From positions 1,116,001 through 1,180,000 of the forward strand of contig OZ251230.1 in the NCBI GenBank assembly GCA_965240325.2: DNA of 64,000 bases, in the 5' to 3' direction. The notes below the pieces were generated by a model. That model ran no database searches, had not been told where the DNA came from, and saw only the letters and a list, made by a program, of their open reading frames with translations. The translations under genes were made by a program, and so were the position numbers. Origin of the DNA: Rebecca billardiae RCC1528. Taxonomy: Eukaryota > Haptophyta. Of this stretch, positions 52,621 through 63,739 are shown one piece after another; positions within the stretch are counted from its first letter, which is position 1; each line of letters begins with the position of its first letter.

Positions 52621-53380
52621 CGGGATCACTCGTCGAGCGTTACAGATCGGTCATCCGGGCACCCGGTCGTGAGGTGCAGGCGAGGTGCAGGTGGAGGACG
52701 GCCGTCGACAGTTGCAGGTGACAGGGCGTGAACATCTTGCTCACACATCACCCCGACGGTCCACACCCTCGGTCGCAGCCCCGCGGCGCCCGCGGTGGCA
52801 TCTCGACCTCCCGTCACGGCGGTCAGCCTGGCCCGAGCGCCCCCTCTATTTCTTTGGAGCGGGCCCCTCTTGACGAGCGAGTATCATCGCGGTTGCTGTT
52901 CAAATAGTGAGCCGCCTATTAACTTGAGTCGCGTCGGCTGTAATCGATCGACGGACCCTGATTGGCCCTCTATGTTTCGTCGAGAAGATTTTTCCCTCGA
53001 ACGATCAACATGTTAAAATCATCGCGAAGCCAACAAACGCGTACTCCGATTCTTGTTTGTCGAGACCAATACGTGCGAGGACTGTCCCAACCGCAAGCAC
53101 CTTGGGTAAAAAATGCCGAACCGATGGTTTGACGAGTAAAGCCCGTCGAACCGATGGTGTTTCGGAGTAAAAGCCGTCGAACCGTTGGTTTGACGAGTAA
53201 AAAAAGCCGAACCGGTGGTTTGTCATAGGGAAAACACCGAATTGTGGGCAATTTCGTATTCCGGGCACACCTCTTCCGTACTCGTATTTTACACGATTAA
53301 GTAGAGTAGACTGTACCGGGTTGCAGACGGACGGTCTCTGCTGGAGACCGTCCGGCTGGCTGCCAGCTCAATCAAGGACG
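52621..53380. other. Upstream region of Sel1-MYND gene 1 with a short tandem repeat
   Basis: 53115-53235 contains four imperfect copies of a roughly 30-34-bp unit (GTCGAACCGATGGTTTGACG followed by AGTAAA), about 150 bp before the start codon. 52880-53300 is AT-richer. This is presumably the promoter. Confidence 0.55.
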
Positions 53381-55084
53381 ATGGAGGCGAACGCTTCCGC
53401 GGCGGTTGCGCTCCTCTGGCGCAAGTCGGGGCGTGGGGACGCGCGTGCGACGTTCCTTCTGGCGCGGCGGGCTGAGGATGGCGACGGCATCGCGCGGGAC
53501 GAGCGCGAAGCATTTCGCCTGTACACCCTCGCCGCTGAGCGCGGCTTTGCCGATGCGCAGGTGAGAATGGGCGATATCTGCGCGCAGGGCGAGCTCGGTC
53601 AGCACGTGGACCTCGAGGCAGCGCCGCGCTGGTACCGGCTGGCGGTCGAGCAGGGCCAGGCCTGGTGCTACGGGCAAGGCGAGGGTGTGCAGCCAGATTG
53701 GGGTGAGGCAGTGCGCTGGTACCGGCTGGCGGCCGAGCAGGGCTTTGCTCATGGGCAGTACAGTCTAGGCGTGCACTACGCGCAAGGCGAGGGTGTGCAG
53801 CAGGAGTTAGGTGAGGCAGTGCGCTGGTACCGGCTGGCGGCCGAGCAGGGGCATGCGCTCGCGCAGTACAATCTGGGCGTGTGCTACTTGCAAGGCACTG
53901 GTGTGCAGCAGGATATGGGCGAGGCAGTGCGCTGGTTCCGGCTGGCAGCCGAGCAGGGCTATGCTGAGGCGCAGTACAACCTGGCCATGTGCTACGAGCA
54001 AGGCGGAGGTGTGCAGCAGGATATGGGCGAGGCAGTGCGCTGGTACCGGCTGGCGGCCGATCAGAGCCATGCGTACGCGCAGTACAGTCTGGGCTTGTGC
54101 TACGCGCAAGGCAAGGGGGGTGTGCAGCAGGATATGGGCGAGGCAGTGCGCTGGTTCCGGCTGGCGGCCGAGCAGGGCTTTGCTCAAGCGCAGTTCAATC
54201 TGGGCGTGTGCTACGAGCAAGGCAAGGGTGTGGCGCAGGATTGGGGCGAGGCGGTGCGCTATTACCGGCTGGCCGCCGAGCAGGGCTATGCTGAGGCGCA
54301 GTACAACATGGGCGTATGCTACGTGGCCGGCAGGGGTGTGCAGCAGGACCTGGGCGAGGCAGTGCGCTGGTACCGTCTGGCGGCCGAGCAGGGCGATGCG
54401 GAAGCGCAGCTCACCATGGGCGTGTGCTATGAGAAAGGCAAGGGTGTGGCGCAGGATTGGGGCGAGGCGGTGCGCTGGTACCGGCTGGCCGCCGAGCAGG
54501 GCTATGCGCAAGCGCAGTACAACATGGGCGTATGCTACGTGGCAGGCAGGGGTGTGCAGCAGGACCTGGGCGAGGCAGTGCGCTGGTACCGGCTTGCAGC
54601 CGAGCAGGGCCAAGCTGAAGCACAGTACAATCTGGCCATGTGCTACATGCAAGGAGAGGGTGTGCAGCAGGATCGGGGCGAGGCGGCGCGCTGGTACCGC
54701 CTGGCTGCTGATGGCGGGATTGCATCTGCCCACAGCATGCTGGGACAGCTGACGCTGGCGGGTGAGGGAGTGGAGCGTGACGTGGAGGAGGGCGCGCGGC
54801 TGCTGCGCCGTGGGCAAGAGCTCGATCCAGACCTCAGAGATATGGTGTGCGATGTGCTGGCTGCGTCAGCTGGAGTGCGAGAGGTGGCCTCCCAATGCTG
54901 CCTCGCCTGCTGGCGCACGGGTCGTGGTCTGAAGAAGTGCGAGCGGTGCCATGTGGCGGTCTTCTGCTCGCGTGAGCACCTGCGCAGCTCGTGGAGGGTG
55001 CACAAGCCCCACTGCATTGAGTGGTGCGCAGAGGCAGCAGGTGAAGCCTCTGCCAGTGCCGCAGCTGCACCCGCTGTCGTGTAG
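53381..55084 (+). CDS. Sel1-repeat protein with C-terminal MYND zinc finger, paralogue 1
   Basis: The ATG at 53381 (MEANASAAVALLW) is preferred because the paralogue at 56396 starts identically. The protein is 567 aa, with no signal peptide. About twelve Sel1-like repeats of 36 residues follow (AVRWYRLAAEQG, AQYNLGVCY, GVQQDMGE), forming a TPR-like solenoid for protein binding. Then a linker and a MYND finger near the C terminus: CCLACWRTGRGLKKCERCHVA-type spacing, then VFCSREHL and WRVHKPHC. MYND domains also mediate protein contacts; here the usual C-x3-C step is C-x3-H. The repeat RLAVEQGQAWCYG lacks six residues compared with paralogue 2 (RLAVEQGHAQAQCNLGWCY), a clean 18-bp deletion. Likely a cytosolic adaptor; the partner is unknown. 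Confidence 0.88.
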   Translation: MEANASAAVALLWRKSGRGDARATFLLARRAEDGDGIARDEREAFRLYTLAAERGFADAQVRMGDICAQGELGQHVDLEAAPRWYRLAVEQGQAWCYGQGEGVQPDWGEAVRWYRLAAEQGFAHGQYSLGVHYAQGEGVQQELGEAVRWYRLAAEQGHALAQYNLGVCYLQGTGVQQDMGEAVRWFRLAAEQGYAEAQYNLAMCYEQGGGVQQDMGEAVRWYRLAADQSHAYAQYSLGLCYAQGKGGVQQDMGEAVRWFRLAAEQGFAQAQFNLGVCYEQGKGVAQDWGEAVRYYRLAAEQGYAEAQYNMGVCYVAGRGVQQDLGEAVRWYRLAAEQGDAEAQLTMGVCYEKGKGVAQDWGEAVRWYRLAAEQGYAQAQYNMGVCYVAGRGVQQDLGEAVRWYRLAAEQGQAEAQYNLAMCYMQGEGVQQDRGEAARWYRLAADGGIASAHSMLGQLTLAGEGVERDVEEGARLLRRGQELDPDLRDMVCDVLAASAGVREVASQCCLACWRTGRGLKKCERCHVAVFCSREHLRSSWRVHKPHCIEWCAEAAGEASASAAAAPAVV

Positions 55085-55449
55085 TTAAGTGCTGCTATCA
55101 GTAGTAGTGCTATCATCCTAAGCAGATCGTAATTATCTGCTTGAAGCAGTGGCTTATAGTCATCATCATCTTAGTCCGTTATTAGGGCCCCTATCGTTAT
55201 CGGCTGCAAAGTGCAATGCATGCATCGTCATCACGCGGGCCATCCGGGCGGCAGGGCTGCATTCGATGGCTGCTGGGCCGAGTGGGCGTGCGCGGCCAGG
55301 CTCACAGCTGACGATGACGCCTGGCTGGTCACCACTGGCTGGCGGTAGGCTTCGTAGACTCGTATAGTCGCCTGCACGTACCCCCATACTATACTACTAG
55401 ACTATACTGTACCGAGTAGTAGATGCATGACGATTGCTGCGCAGCAATC
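55085..55449. other. Region downstream of Sel1-MYND gene 1
   Basis: No gene was seen. Part of the 3' flank (AGCAGATCGTA) is repeated near 55738, in the decayed copy. Confidence 0.45.
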
Positions 55450-55945
55450 AGCATGTTGGCTAATATGTAACAGTTTACTATCGGAATAATAAGCCGTATC
55501 TACGCACACAGCATAGGCAGGCGAGACAGTATTGCTGCATGCCACGTCGTCGGAGAAGGGTGTCCCGAAGCTGGCTCAAGGCCCTGCTCGGCCGTCAGCC
55601 GTAACCAGCGCCTCAGCTTGTGCCAGTGATGGGGGGTGCCACAAGCCCCACTGCATCGCGGAGTGGTGCGCAGAGGCAGCAGGTGAAGCCTAGCTGCAGC
55701 AGCTGCACCCGCTGTTGTGTAGTGCTGCTATCATCCTGAAGCAGATCGTACATACTTCTTCTCGCAGTCATCATCATCATCTCATTGCTGCACTTCGGCA
55801 GCGTTCGATGGCTGGCCGCTGCCAGGCGCGCGCTGCCCTGCTCCGAAGTTGGATGACGCGCCTGGTCGCCTGCCTGCACCCCCATACAGTTTACTAAGAA
55901 AGAATTATAAAAGACGACGCACACAGCAGCTCAGGCAGGCGACGG
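55450..55945 (+). pseudogene. Shattered third Sel1-MYND copy
   Basis: 55533-55579 resembles the sequence just upstream of the gene at 56396 (TTGCTGCATG, CCACGTCGT, AGCTGGCT-AAGG). 55580-55614 is an inverted piece of a Sel1 repeat. 55636-55710 matches the 3' end of the genes (CACAAGCCCCACTGCATCG, GCAGAGGCAGCAGGTGAAGC) and is followed by 3' flank-like sequence. A variant of the 47-bp dispersed repeat flanks each side (55455 and 55885). Confidence 0.7.
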
Positions 55946-56174
55946 CCCCTGCCAACTGTCACCGCCCATGAAGCCGTCGCGGATGGTAGCGCCGTCGGAA
56001 AATTCGTTCAGCCGTCCGCCTGCGAGGCCTGGATGAGGGCTGCGGCCGCCTCGCGGCGCGCCAGCGCCCGTCATCCTCGCCCCACCGTCGTCCACAAAAC
56101 GTCGTGGTCCGATTCCGAACTCTCCGACTGGGCGCCGATGCAACAGCGCGCCGATCGACAGGATGAGGACAGTG

Positions 56175-56330
56175 TTGATCACCCGGAGCCCGTTATAAAG
56201 GGGAATTTATTGCAAGTGTACCGATTAGTATATGCTGGAAAGTTGCATACAGTTTACTATGATTTATTAACGTGCACACTTGGTTAAGGCGTGATTAACG
56301 CCATCCAACACTGCACAAAGACACCGCCAC
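56175..56330. repeat. Repeat fragments upstream of Sel1-MYND gene 2
   Basis: 56175-56208 is the inverse of the first 34 bp of the 790-bp insertion at 42226. 56249-56330 matches the inner arm and loop of the foldback element (TACAGTTTACTATG, AACGTGC, CACTGCACAAAGACACCGCC). These lie within 70-220 bp of the start codon, so they are probably part of the gene's upstream region. Confidence 0.7.
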
Positions 56331-56395
56331 AGTATGATTGCTGCATGTAGTTGCATGCCACGTCGTTAGACGTGTCACCGCCAGCTGGCTGAAGG

Positions 56396-58009
56396 ATGGA
56401 GGCGAACGCTTCCGCGGCGGTTGCGCTCCTCTGGCGCAAGTCGGGCCGTGGGGACGCGCGTGCGACGTTCCTTCTGGCGCGGCGGGCTGAGGATGGCGAC
56501 GGCATCGCGCGAGACGAGCGCGAAGCATTTCGCCTTTACACGCTCGCCGCTGAGCGCGGCTTTGCCGATGCGCAGGCGAGAATGGGCAATATCTGCGAGA
56601 AAGGCGAGCTCGGTCAGCACGTGGACCTCGAGGCAGCGCCGCGCTGGTACCGGCTGGCGGTCGAGCAGGGCCATGCGCAAGCACAGTGCAACCTGGGCTG
56701 GTGCTACGCGCAAGGCAAGGGTGTGCAGCAAGATTGGGGCGAGGCCGTGCGCCGGTACCGGCTGGCGGCCGAGCAGGGCTTTGCGCAAGCGCAGTACAGT
56801 CTAGGCGTGCACTACGATCAAGGCGAGGGTGTGCAGCAGGAGTTTGGTGAGGCAGTGCGCTGGTACCGGCTGGCGGCCGATCAGAGCCATGCGTACGCGC
56901 AGTACAATCTGGGCTTGTGCTACTTGCAAGGCAAGGGTGTGCAGCAGGATATGGGCGAGGCAGTGCGCTGGTTCCGGCTGGCAGCCGAGCAGGGCTTTGC
57001 GCCAGCGCAGTGCAACCTGGGCTGTTGCTACGAGCAAGGCAAGGGTGTGCAGCACGATTGGGGCGAGGCAGTGCGCTGGTACCGGCTGGCGGCCGAGCAG
57101 GGCGATACACAATCGCAGTTCAATCTGGCCATGTGCTACGATGAAGGCAAGGGTGTGCAGCAGGATATGGGCGAGGCAGTGCGCTGGTACCGGCTGGCGG
57201 CCGAGCAGGGCTTTGCTCAAGCGCAGTTCAGCATGGGCACGTGCTACGAGCAAGGCAAGGGGGTGGCTCGTGATTTAGGCGAGGCGGTGCGCTGGTACCG
57301 GCTGGCCACCGAGCAGGGCTTCGCGCCAGCGCAGTGCAACCTGGGCACGTGCTTCGAGCAAGGCAAGGGGTTGGCTCGTGATTTAGGCGAGGCGGTGCGC
57401 TGGTACCGGCTGGCCGCCGAGCAGGGCCACGCAGGTGCTCAGGGCAATCTGGGCTTATGCTACGCGGACGGCAGGGGTGTGCAGCAGGACCTGGGCGAGG
57501 CAGTGCGCTGGTACCGGCTTGCAGCCGAGCAGGGCCAAGCTGAAGCACAGTACAATCTGGCCATGTGCTATACACAAGGAGAGGGTGTGCAGCAGGATCC
57601 GGGCGAGGCGGCGCGCTGGTACCGCCTGGCTGCTGATGGCGGGGTTGCATCTGCCCACAGCATGCTGGGGTCGATGACGCTGGCGGGTGTGGGAGTGGAG
57701 CGTGACGTGGAGGAGGGCGCGCGGCTGGTGCGCCGTGCACAAGAGCTCGATCCCAACCTCAGAGATGCAGCGTGCGCTGGGCTGGCGGCGGCAGCTGCCA
57801 TTCGAGAGGTGGCCTCCCAATGCTGCACCACCTGCGGACGGACAGGCCCTGGTCTGAAGAAGTGCGAGCGGTGCCACGTGGCGGTCTTCTGCTCGCGTGA
57901 GCACCTGCGCAGCTCGTGGAGGGTGCACAAGCCCCACTGCATCGAGTGGTGCGCAGAGGCAGCAGGTGAAGCCTCTGCCAGTGCCGCAGCTGCACCCGCT
58001 GTCGTGTAG
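56396..58009 (+). CDS. Sel1-repeat protein with C-terminal MYND zinc finger, paralogue 2
   Basis: The protein is 537 aa and starts MEANASAAVALLW. It has about eleven Sel1-like repeats and the same C-terminal linker and MYND finger (CCTTCGRTGPGLKKCERC, VFCSREHL, WRVHKPHC). The first 80 residues and the last 90 are almost identical to the gene at 53381. The middle repeats differ in number and order (two consecutive VARDLGE / LARDLGE repeats occur only here), so repeats have been gained, lost or shuffled between the two. It shares no obvious promoter with paralogue 1; its upstream sequence carries fragments of the foldback repeat. It was probably created by tandem duplication. Confidence 0.88.
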   Translation: MEANASAAVALLWRKSGRGDARATFLLARRAEDGDGIARDEREAFRLYTLAAERGFADAQARMGNICEKGELGQHVDLEAAPRWYRLAVEQGHAQAQCNLGWCYAQGKGVQQDWGEAVRRYRLAAEQGFAQAQYSLGVHYDQGEGVQQEFGEAVRWYRLAADQSHAYAQYNLGLCYLQGKGVQQDMGEAVRWFRLAAEQGFAPAQCNLGCCYEQGKGVQHDWGEAVRWYRLAAEQGDTQSQFNLAMCYDEGKGVQQDMGEAVRWYRLAAEQGFAQAQFSMGTCYEQGKGVARDLGEAVRWYRLATEQGFAPAQCNLGTCFEQGKGLARDLGEAVRWYRLAAEQGHAGAQGNLGLCYADGRGVQQDLGEAVRWYRLAAEQGQAEAQYNLAMCYTQGEGVQQDPGEAARWYRLAADGGVASAHSMLGSMTLAGVGVERDVEEGARLVRRAQELDPNLRDAACAGLAAAAAIREVASQCCTTCGRTGPGLKKCERCHVAVFCSREHLRSSWRVHKPHCIEWCAEAAGEASASAAAAPAVV

Positions 58010-58336
58010 TATAGTAGTCCCACACTATCCACAGTGATCATCCATCCGCCTTTGAAGCAGCAGATATAGCTATACCGTCTCATCGGTAGCTACTAGCTAG
58101 TAGCTAGCTGATATATGCTACTGCTATCGCGACTACTGCTCTGACCGAGTAGGAGTCCATCGTCATCCGTTCGATCAACTACTAGCAGTGAGGGGTACAT
58201 TGGCCCATTCGGCTCTCCATTAGCAAGACGCGATTGACGAAATAAGCGCGCCCGCTCCAATTCCGTATATCTACGGACGGACGTGAGCCTGTCAGGACGT
58301 GCATTTGTCAGTATATCTGGGTAGTCAGAACGAATA
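58010..58336. other. Region downstream of Sel1-MYND gene 2
   Basis: AT-richer sequence without a recognised gene. Confidence 0.4.
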
Positions 58337-60104
58337 TGACCGCGTTCCGCGGTCCTTCCGTAGAACCAACGTAGTTAGGGGCCCGCGGTGCACCCTCCGT
58401 CGGCATATGCTGTCCGTCCAACGCGCGGCCGTAGCGGCAGCAGCAGCGCGGAGCGCCGTCGAGCACGCGCGGCAAACGAATAATGGAATATTATGCAGCG
58501 CGGGCGAGTCGACGGTCTGGAAAATGCGCGATCACGCCACAGCAGGCTGGCAGAGCCCGCCCCGAGCTGCAGCATGCGCCGTAGGTGCTGCCCCAAGCTC
58601 TCGACTGCCCGTAAGCGGCGGCATGTGCGGCGGCGCCGGCGGCGGCCATGCTGCCCCGCCGTTGCGCGCCGCGGGGCGCTGCCAGCACCTCCGTGGTGAA
58701 GCGCACAGCGCTCGAGCCCACAGGGGCTGGCGACCGTCAAACCGACACCCCATGACACGGGCCGGGGCTGCGTGTGCCAGCTGCACGCACCCCCTGGGCC
58801 CACCTGGCCCGCTCGAGCAGCTCGCGCCTTGGGTGCGCACAGCGGCTCGAGTATACTGGTATGGGACGCCTGCTGCGGTGCCGCCGAGCGAGCACGTGCG
58901 GCCGAGGGTCACGCAGCACGGGCGACTCGACGGCGGCGAGCAGGCGCGACGGCCTCGCCGCGCCGCGGTAGAGCCTGCCCGGGCTGCAGCACGCCGTAGG
59001 AGCAGCCCAGCGCCCTCCTCCGCCCTCCAGCTTCGGCGCGCGCAGCAGGCCCGGCGGCGGACATGCTGGCGTGCCCAAGCAAGCAGGCAGATGGGCGCTG
59101 CCGGCCGCGCCGTCGCAAAGCGCGCAGAACTCGAGCTCGGGGGGCGGACGGCCGCCAAACTGGCGCCGCAGGACGTGGCACTGCGTGCGCCAGCTGCGCG
59201 CACCCGCTGCGCCCGCGTAGCCCGTGCGAGCGCCGCGCCTCGAGCACACGCCGCAGCAGCTCGACACAGCCACTGCAGCGCGCACGCAGCCTGCACGGAG
59301 TGCACGCCGTGGCCCGTCGGCATCTTGGAAGCCGCCGAGAGCGTGTGCTTTCCCCGCACGACGGCGGTAGCTGCCGCGATGTATACGAGCGTGCTGCCGC
59401 GCCGGCCGCCGCTGCCCGGCCGCTGCGCCGGCTTCCACTCCGCGCCCGCTGCGCGTCCGCAGCTGGCAGCTGCGCCCGCCGTCAGCCGGCCCGGTGGCCA
59501 GCTGCCGCGCTCGCTGGGCGACCACTCGATGATGCGCGCAGCGTAAAGTGCGCGCTGGGCACCTCCTCGTCGCGTGCAATTTCGAGGTAGTCCTGCATCT
59601 GCTCCTGCATCAGCCCCTCCCACCCTGCGCGCGGGCGCGGACGGAGTCGCACGCACGCGGTCCGATGACCGATCGACGATCGATCGAGGCGCGGGCCGCG
59701 GCGGGACGGGCGTCGACGCGCAGGTTAGGTAGGTATGGTGCCGGCGCTTCCCGCAGGCGTTGCGCGCTTGGGGCGAGTGGGGCGCGTGGGCGAGACCAGC
59801 GGCCAGCCAGCCCACGCCACCGGCGCGAGGGCACCGGCGCGGCGCGCACACACACTTTGGGCCGCGGACCTGGTCGCGGGGCCGCCGCGCGGCTGCGTGA
59901 CCGGCAGCTGTGAGTGAGCTGATCGAGTGAGCAAGCCGAATGCGCGTCTGGAGGTACCTGCAGGCGCGCTCGGGGAGGGCCGAGGGCGATAGGTCGAGAC
60001 CAGCGGCCGGCCGGCACCCGTCGCGCACGCACTCGGTGCGCGCCTTTGAAGGCGGCATCCTCGCTCGGGCCGATGTCGTCGCGCCGCTCGCGAGCACGAG
60101 ACAG
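58337..60104 (-). mobile_element. Helitron-like right end with unknown cargo, left end not found
   Basis: The right-end module (hairpin plus GTGCACCGCGGGCC) reads on the minus strand from 58337. Going right, the interior is GC-rich with a diverged internal duplication (58545-58830 against 58960-59250, both with GAGCCTGCCC, GGGCTGCAGCA and CCAGCTGC-CGCACCC blocks). Long minus-strand frames exist (up to 533 aa) but have no recognisable similarity. No matching minus-strand left end occurs before the tandem array at 60105, so the element is truncated or rearranged and its outer limit is uncertain. Confidence 0.5.
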
Positions 60105-60165
60105 CTGACAGGCGGGTAACTTGGTTGTGACAAGCGCTATTCAAAAGAATATATCTTTCAATATT

Positions 60166-61992
60166 GGCCCGCGGTGCAGGGCGGAGCGCGCAGCGTGGAG
60201 CCCGCACCAGCGGGCCCGAACCACGTTTCAAAAAGATCTTTGATCAAAGAAAAAAGGGACGGGGGACGATTTTCAGGGCTGGAGGAGACCGAGTTTCGAA
60301 TTTTGAGACTCCCTTACAGGTGCATCCTCGTCGAAAAAGGGCGCGTCCGCCGTCTTGAATAGTGAACAGAGGAATCAACGAAACCCACGCCCAAGTGTGC
60401 CAGGCAGGGTAATTGTGCGGGTAGACTCTCCTTAATGTAGTGTGACCATAGTAAAATAATATGGCCTCGCCGCTGCAAGATGCCAAGAACGACCGTTGAC
60501 ATAATCGTCCAACCAACTCCAATAGTGCGAGAGATTGAAAATACCCGCCGCAGCTATCCGTATAGTCGAAGCCGGAGGGGGCGCGGCGCGCGGCGTGTGC
60601 GGCGGCCCGCCCCTTTCGAGGCTATTTTCGTCTTCGTTACGAGCGCGATTTTAAGCAGTATGAGATTGCCGCCAACCGCCAACCGATAAAAACGGCATTC
60701 AAGGAGCGACGACGTTTGATGATCGATCAAATGTTGATCGCGCAACCACAACGCAATCTTCATACTATCTCGTCCCTTGATGAATACTGGATACGGCCTT
60801 CTGACTCTGAGCTCTGGAGTCGTCGCCTCGCCGCCTCGGCCACTGCCAGCACAGCCGAACGAACTAGCGAACGGAGGCCGAGCGGCGGCCCGCTGCGGCA
60901 GCGCACGATCGTTCAATCCGACGGACTCAGCGCAGGTGCGCGCTGCTGCGGCGGGTATCCCGACGGTCGTCAGCGTCGCTTTCGTGCCCGCTCACCCCGC
61001 GCGCCCCGCCCTGCCGATCCCTCTTCGGCCCAGTCAGTGCGGTTTCCAACCGAGCACCGGACCGCGGACACGAATCGATGTCGACGCTCGCGCGCGGAGA
61101 GCAGTCGGCGACGGTACGAGGAGGAGACCGCGGGGCATCCTAACGCGTGAATCCATGCGCGCGCCCGCGCGCGCCACGCCGCACGCCGCGCAGCTGAACT
61201 CTCGGCATGTTCAAGCGCGGGCGGTCGCGAGGACGTCGCGGTTCAGCCGCGTCTCGCCGAGCCTGATCTGCAGTGCGGAGCCTTCGCCTGATCCAGTCGG
61301 CGTGGTGCGAGCGGGTAGTCTTGGACGTTTTGTCGGGATGTGGAGCAGCCACCACGGCCATCTCGCTCGCCCAAGCCCTCGCTCGCGCCGTCCATGGCCG
61401 AGCTGTGATGGCTCATCCGCGTGCGGCGTGCTGACTGACTGGAGCCTATGGCTGCACATGATGCAGCGGCGCGGCAAGCAGCGCGCGCAGATCTGCGGGC
61501 GACGAGACTGGGCGAGTCCGAGTCGCAGCACGAGCTGGACCACGCGCACATCCTTTTTGCTCTCGTCCGCCGCATCCGAGCTGTCTCGAGTCTCGACGGC
61601 TTGACTGGCGCATGGGCGGGCGTTTCGCGCGCGAGCTCGGAGCTCGGACTGCGCGCTGACCGTGAGCGGCGGCTCTCACTCACTCAGTGACTGAGAGCCA
61701 GCTCTGGCGCTGATGGGCACGGCGGATGCCTGACTGCCTGACACGAGAGCCACAGGCTGATCTGCGAGCGGCGAGTCCGCGCGACGATGGCGAGGTTAGT
61801 GGCCGATATGCGACTCCGGGGCGACGCCGCGGCTGTGTCTAAGTGTGAGTGTCCGTGGTGGTCGGACGGAGCGGGTGGCACACCGCACAGACTGTCAGAC
61901 GGCCGGCACAGACCGGCCGGCACAGACAGACTCTGCACCGCGGGCCCCCAACTACGTTGGTTCTGACGGAAGAGGACCGCGGAACGCGGTCA
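60166..61992 (+). mobile_element. Helitron-like element, cargo type B, copy 2 (1.83 kb)
   Basis: Left end GGCCCGCGGTGCAG at 60166; right end CTGCACCGCGGGCC and hairpin to 61992. It shares both ends and most of the interior with 49317-50842, but about 300 bp differ in length (for example an additional stretch around 60350-60690). It is inserted in the 76-bp tandem array. No protein gene was recognised. Confidence 0.78.
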
Positions 61993-62051
61993 TATCAAGG
62001 CGGTTCATCCATCGAGGCAAGCGGGTAACTGGCTTTAAATAGCGCTATTCA

Positions 62052-63739
62052 GACAGGTTGCACAGGAAACTGTCCTTGGTGTTACATTTCTGAGAGACGG
62101 CGCCTCTGAAGGATGGCGCCCGCCCACTCGCCGCTCGTGGGTGGCGCGCGCCTCGCGTGTCGATGCAGCCCCGCATCATGACTAGCTGAATGCGCGTGTC
62201 GTCAGGACTTGTCCGCGTGCGCTACATCCCTTGAGCTAGCACAGCCGGGACCCCCTCGCCGTCGGCAGTGACTGTCATCATCCCATCACACGTCGCGTGA
62301 GACGGCAAACAGCCACGGCAGCATCACCCTCTCGTCCAGGATCATCAGGCAGCTGGAGACAGTCCTCCCTTCGACGCGTCTCGGAGCGAGCGCACACGCC
62401 CAGCTCTATCTGCGTCACACCGCCCGCGCCATCCGTCTCGAGCCCAACGCCCGTCACCACGCGCAGTATGGCAAACCGTCATGATCGGACCGAGCTCGTC
62501 GCCCGAGTGCAGCCTTCGCCCGCAATGCCGCGCGCGAGCATTCGAGTTCGACAATAAGTCGTCAGCGACTTGTGGGCCGGCGGGGAGATCCACGCGTGGC
62601 ATAGATACCATGTAGGTCGTCAGCTCCTGCTCGGTGTACGCACGCGCTCTGCATCTGAACACTTGATAGAAGCTCTCGATCATCACCATCGAGCTGTCTA
62701 CGTGAGCCTGTGCGACCGTCTGCGCAACACCTCGCGCCTCACCCTTGATGCTGAGCTCACGCGAGACAAAGAAGGCTATGTAGGGCTCAATGACATTCAT
62801 ACAGTGAGAGCGTCCTTGCCGCAGCGAGCGACAGCTTCCTTCGCCCGCTTCTTAGCACTCGCCCTGCTGTTCTTGGGCGTGAGTGAGGCGTGGTGCCTCG
62901 TCAGCCTGCTGAGCGGTTCTTGTCGATGCGTGTCACAGCGCGGAAGCAGGTGTGCGTTCGCGAGGCGTCGTGCGTGGATGCCGTTCTTCATGCTGACGAC
63001 ATAGATAGACTGCGTAGCGGCCGTCTCCTCATCCAAGAGCCTCGAGCATGCCACGACTCTGACACTTCAGCGCTCCGGCCGGCGCGCATGCACCATCAAG
63101 TGCAACCGAGCGGTTGAGAGGTAGCCGCCGCCAGCTTTTCGAACCTCACCAACACGCGCTGGATGAACATTGCAAAGTTGTCGCATACTATGAGTGTCGC
63201 GTGTCTCTTCCCGCGACTGTTGCTGCGCGACGTGATGTGCAAGACCAGTCGCGCGCGCGCTCCATCCAATACACGCACGGCTGATGAATGGACGTGGCCG
63301 AGCGCAAGCACGCACGCGCGAGTCGTAGGCTGCGAACGTCGTGTGCAGCCAGACTGCGACGTGCACGGCACGTATCCACCTTGCATTGCTACGTCTCTTC
63401 ACACCGGGCCTGGGACTCTTCCAGGCTGAGACGGCCTGCTCTGCTGCCCTCTGTGACTCAGATGCCGCGCGAACGTGCCGCGCGGCTGCGCGATGTCGCG
63501 ATTGGAGCTCAAGGGTGGTTGACTTTCGGTACATGCTACTCAAGCAGGAAGAGGCCGATCGAGGCGCGGAGTGGCGCGCTGCACCCGCAACAGCGGGCAT
63601 CGTGCAGCGCGCGAGAGCGCGCGCCGCTTCCGGGCGCACGGCGACGGCGCCATGTACCGAAAGACGGGTGGACAGGTCGCGTCCACTGGGAATGTAACAT
63701 CTGTCAGTCGCGGGCGGTCATTTTTCCGTGCAACCTGTC
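62052..63739. mobile_element. TIR DNA transposon, copy 2 (1.69 kb, 4-bp TSD TTCA)
   Basis: Same ends and body as 1021-2712, with a few substitutions and small indels (for example 3 bp missing near 62542). TTCA at 62048-62051 is duplicated at 63740-63743. Uninterrupted array units (GCGCTATTCAAAAGAATC) show the empty site. Here a minus-strand frame 62800-62345 (151 aa; IEPYIAFFVSREL, VFRCRARAYTEQELTTYMVS) is slightly longer than in copy 1. No transposase motif was identified. Confidence 0.88.
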
